A stretch of 52,125 bases of DNA from the NCBI GenBank assembly GCA_044344145.1, contig JBIJDM010000001.1, positions 1-52,125 of the forward strand. The letters run 5' to 3'. Both the position numbers and the translations under genes were made by a program. A model generated the notes under the pieces. It was not told where the DNA came from, ran no database searches, and saw nothing but the letters and a program-made list of their open reading frames with translations. The DNA is from JBAXGE01 sp044344145. GTDB taxonomy: Bacteria > Planctomycetota > Phycisphaerae > WQYP01. Shown in pieces: positions 50,758-52,125 of the stretch (positions are counted from its first letter, which is position 1; each line of letters opens with the position of its first letter).

Positions 50758-51177
50758 ATGAAGTCATATCGCCAGGAATTGTGGTTTCATCTGCCCCAAC
50801 GCCGGGGTTTTGTGAATATCACCCGGCAAGTGCAGGATGCGATCACCGCCAGCGGGGTGCGCGAGGGCATGGTGCTGGTGAATGCCATGCATATTTCGGC
50901 CAGCGTGTTTGTGAATGATGACGAATCGGGATTATTTCATGATTGGGAACAATGGCTGGAAAAGTTGGCCCCAGAACAGCCGTACCGTCAATACCGGCAC
51001 AATGACACCGGCGAGGACAACGCCGACGCCCATCTGAAACGCACCATCATGGGCCGCGAAGTGATGTGCGCGATCACCGCCGGAAAACTGGACTTTGGCC
51101 CGTGGGAACAGATCTTTTATGGCGAGTTTGACGGCCTGCGGCGCAAGCGGGTGCTGGTGAAGATCATCGGAGAATAA
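50758..51177 (+). CDS. YjbQ/UPF0047 family protein (secondary thiamine-phosphate synthase type)
   Basis: 139 aa, the whole family length. Conserved segments: QRRGFVNITRQV, GMVLVNAMHISASVFVNDDE, GEDNADAHLKRTIMGREV and GPWEQIFYGEFDGLRRKRV. His and acidic residues of MHISAS and NADAHLK form the usual metal/active site. Some homologues can rescue thiamine-phosphate synthase mutants, but the real role is unsettled. GGAGG lies 6 nt before the ATG. Single gene. Confidence 0.93.
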   Translation: MKSYRQELWFHLPQRRGFVNITRQVQDAITASGVREGMVLVNAMHISASVFVNDDESGLFHDWEQWLEKLAPEQPYRQYRHNDTGEDNADAHLKRTIMGREVMCAITAGKLDFGPWEQIFYGEFDGLRRKRVLVKIIGE

Positions 51178-51180
51178 TAC

Positions 51181-51213
51181 AAAAAAAAAGCGGACACTCA
51201 GGGGAGTGTCCGC
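51181..51213 (-). terminator. Terminator of the uronate isomerase gene
   Basis: Minus strand: GCGGACACTC/GAGTGTCCGC perfect 10-bp stem (51190-51213) with a 4-nt loop, followed by nine Ts. Confidence 0.88.
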
Positions 51214-51250
51214 CGAGGGAGTCAATGAATTCGCTGGTCAGGGGCAACCA

Positions 51251-52125
51251 TTACGAAGCCAGGAAATCCTGGAAGTTGCCCTTGAACATGCGATAGACAT
51301 CTTTCTGGATGTCGGCAGCGGTCAGGGGCCAGCCGGTGGCGGCAGTATCGGAGTATTTATCCACCAACACTTTGCCGATGATCTGACGGCTGTGATCCCA
51401 CTTATAAAGCAGCTGATCCAGCACTCGGGCGTCTGAGTGTTGCGGGATCATGGTGGTGCCCAGCAGTTCCAACCGCATACGGGTAATCTCTTCGATCAGC
51501 GAGGGGTTGTTCAGGAACCACCAGCAACCGAAGACCATCAGGTTGCCAAACTTGCGGGCGGCCACGCACAGGGCGTGGACATTTTCGCGGGCCAGCATGG
51601 TGACAAAGAACTTGTTCTGCGGGAACTGGGCGCACAGCCGGACTACAGCGCCGACATCGGAAGTTCCAACCATATCGCCGGCATCGCCCAGCGCGGGATT
51701 GACCCGCATCTTGGAGCCAATCATCATGGCGAAGGGGATATTGCGCTCGGCACACACCGGCAGCACAATCTTTTCCAGCGCATCCTGCCCGGCCTTTTCA
51801 GCAGGATCATTAGATTCGACAGGATATTTGAACTCCGGCGGCAGCGACACGGCCATATAAATACCGACCACGCGATCCAGCCAATCACGCAGGAACTTCT
51901 GGGCCTGGGTGATGCTTTGGGCATCCACGGTGGCGTTGCAGGGATAGCCCCATTCGGTCATTTTTTTAGCGGCCAGCGGCCAGTTGCGCAGGATCGGGTC
52001 AATGCGGAGCACGCCGGTGAAGCGGGAATCCTGCCCGACTTTGGGATTGGCCAGCCAGCGGTTGCGTTCGTTGTCATCAAAGACCGCGTTGGTCATGGTG
52101 ATGGATTCAACGTTGGAGAGTTCAA
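51251..52125 (-). CDS. Uronate isomerase (UxaC) family, 5' part beyond window
   Basis: The frame is open to the right edge, so the N-terminus is missing; 291 codons plus stop are visible. The Met at 52096 is internal: the residues upstream (LSNVESIT) continue the fold. Marks of the UxaC amidohydrolase-like family: LRIDPILRNW, FGCWWFLNNPSLIEEITRMR, and the C-terminal HSDARVLDQLLYKWDHSR with GWPLTAADIQ and GNFQDF. UxaC converts D-glucuronate and D-galacturonate to the 2-ketose in the cytoplasm. The metal-binding HxH region should lie outside the window, so activity cannot be confirmed. A divergent paralogue with another substrate is possible. Confidence 0.87.
   Translation of the reverse strand, partial: ELSNVESITMTNAVFDDNERNRWLANPKVGQDSRFTGVLRIDPILRNWPLAAKKMTEWGYPCNATVDAQSITQAQKFLRDWLDRVVGIYMAVSLPPEFKYPVESNDPAEKAGQDALEKIVLPVCAERNIPFAMMIGSKMRVNPALGDAGDMVGTSDVGAVVRLCAQFPQNKFFVTMLARENVHALCVAARKFGNLMVFGCWWFLNNPSLIEEITRMRLELLGTTMIPQHSDARVLDQLLYKWDHSRQIIGKVLVDKYSDTAATGWPLTAADIQKDVYRMFKGNFQDFLAS

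Overview
The window reads as a chromosomal segment of a planctomycete, most likely of the Phycisphaerae type. This is inferred from protein families only: a HYExAFE-family protein, a PEP-CTERM surface protein, a DUF4159 protein with a prenyltransferase-like repeat domain, a TPR-YggX fusion, and an rpsB gene without tsf beside it. GC content is fairly high, intergenic regions are short, and genes are packed in small operons on both strands. There is no CRISPR array, prophage, transposase or obvious genomic island. Most genes are housekeeping or central metabolism.

Layout. 1-2.3 kb (-): a divergent GalU-like nucleotidyltransferase followed by a fucokinase-like GHMP protein that runs off the left edge. 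2.3-5.9 kb: SRPBCC protein, membrane-anchored thioredoxin-like protein, hexose-6-phosphate epimerase, and two unrecognised exported proteins. 6.2-9.7 kb (+): a GPH/sucrose-type MFS protein with a large insert before its last membrane helix, coupled to a DUF3592-like protein. 9.8-14.6 kb (-): tRNA-Arg, then a cimA-valS operon behind a promoter and an attenuator-like leader. 14.8-20.8 kb (+): dxr-rseP, a glycogen-synthase-like glycosyltransferase and a HAD phosphatase. 21-24.2 kb: PEP-CTERM protein, ACT-malic enzyme, then a 391-bp imperfect inverted repeat. 24.3-28.8 kb: GH94 phosphorylase (-), rpsB and a PAP2 phosphatase (+). 28.7-36.2 kb (-): MFS exporter, tRNA-Gly, yggS, a TonB-like protein, greA, TPR-YggX, fabI, an NtrC-type regulator and pyrE. 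36.2-43.6 kb: a palindromic repeat cluster, an unknown protein, a B12-binding protein, galK-trpD, an RND adaptor (-), and hisS with a HYExAFE protein. 43.6-48.3 kb (+): sufB-sufC-sufD-sulfurtransferase. 48.3-52.1 kb: DUF4159 protein (-), YjbQ (+), and a uronate isomerase (-) cut by the right edge.

Themes. Carbohydrate handling recurs (GalU/GHMP pair, hexose-6-P epimerase, GPH-like carrier, glycogen-synthase-like enzyme, GH94 phosphorylase, galactokinase, uronate isomerase), as expected of a polysaccharide-using heterotroph. The most interesting non-standard signals are the cimA-valS leader with three mutually exclusive pairings, the 391-bp inverted repeat between two convergent terminators, the rpsB terminator that contains the start codon of the next gene, the MFS protein with a roughly 475-residue insert, and the TPR-YggX fusion. 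No clearly new multi-gene system was found. These are candidates, and every family assignment was made by reading motifs without a database search.
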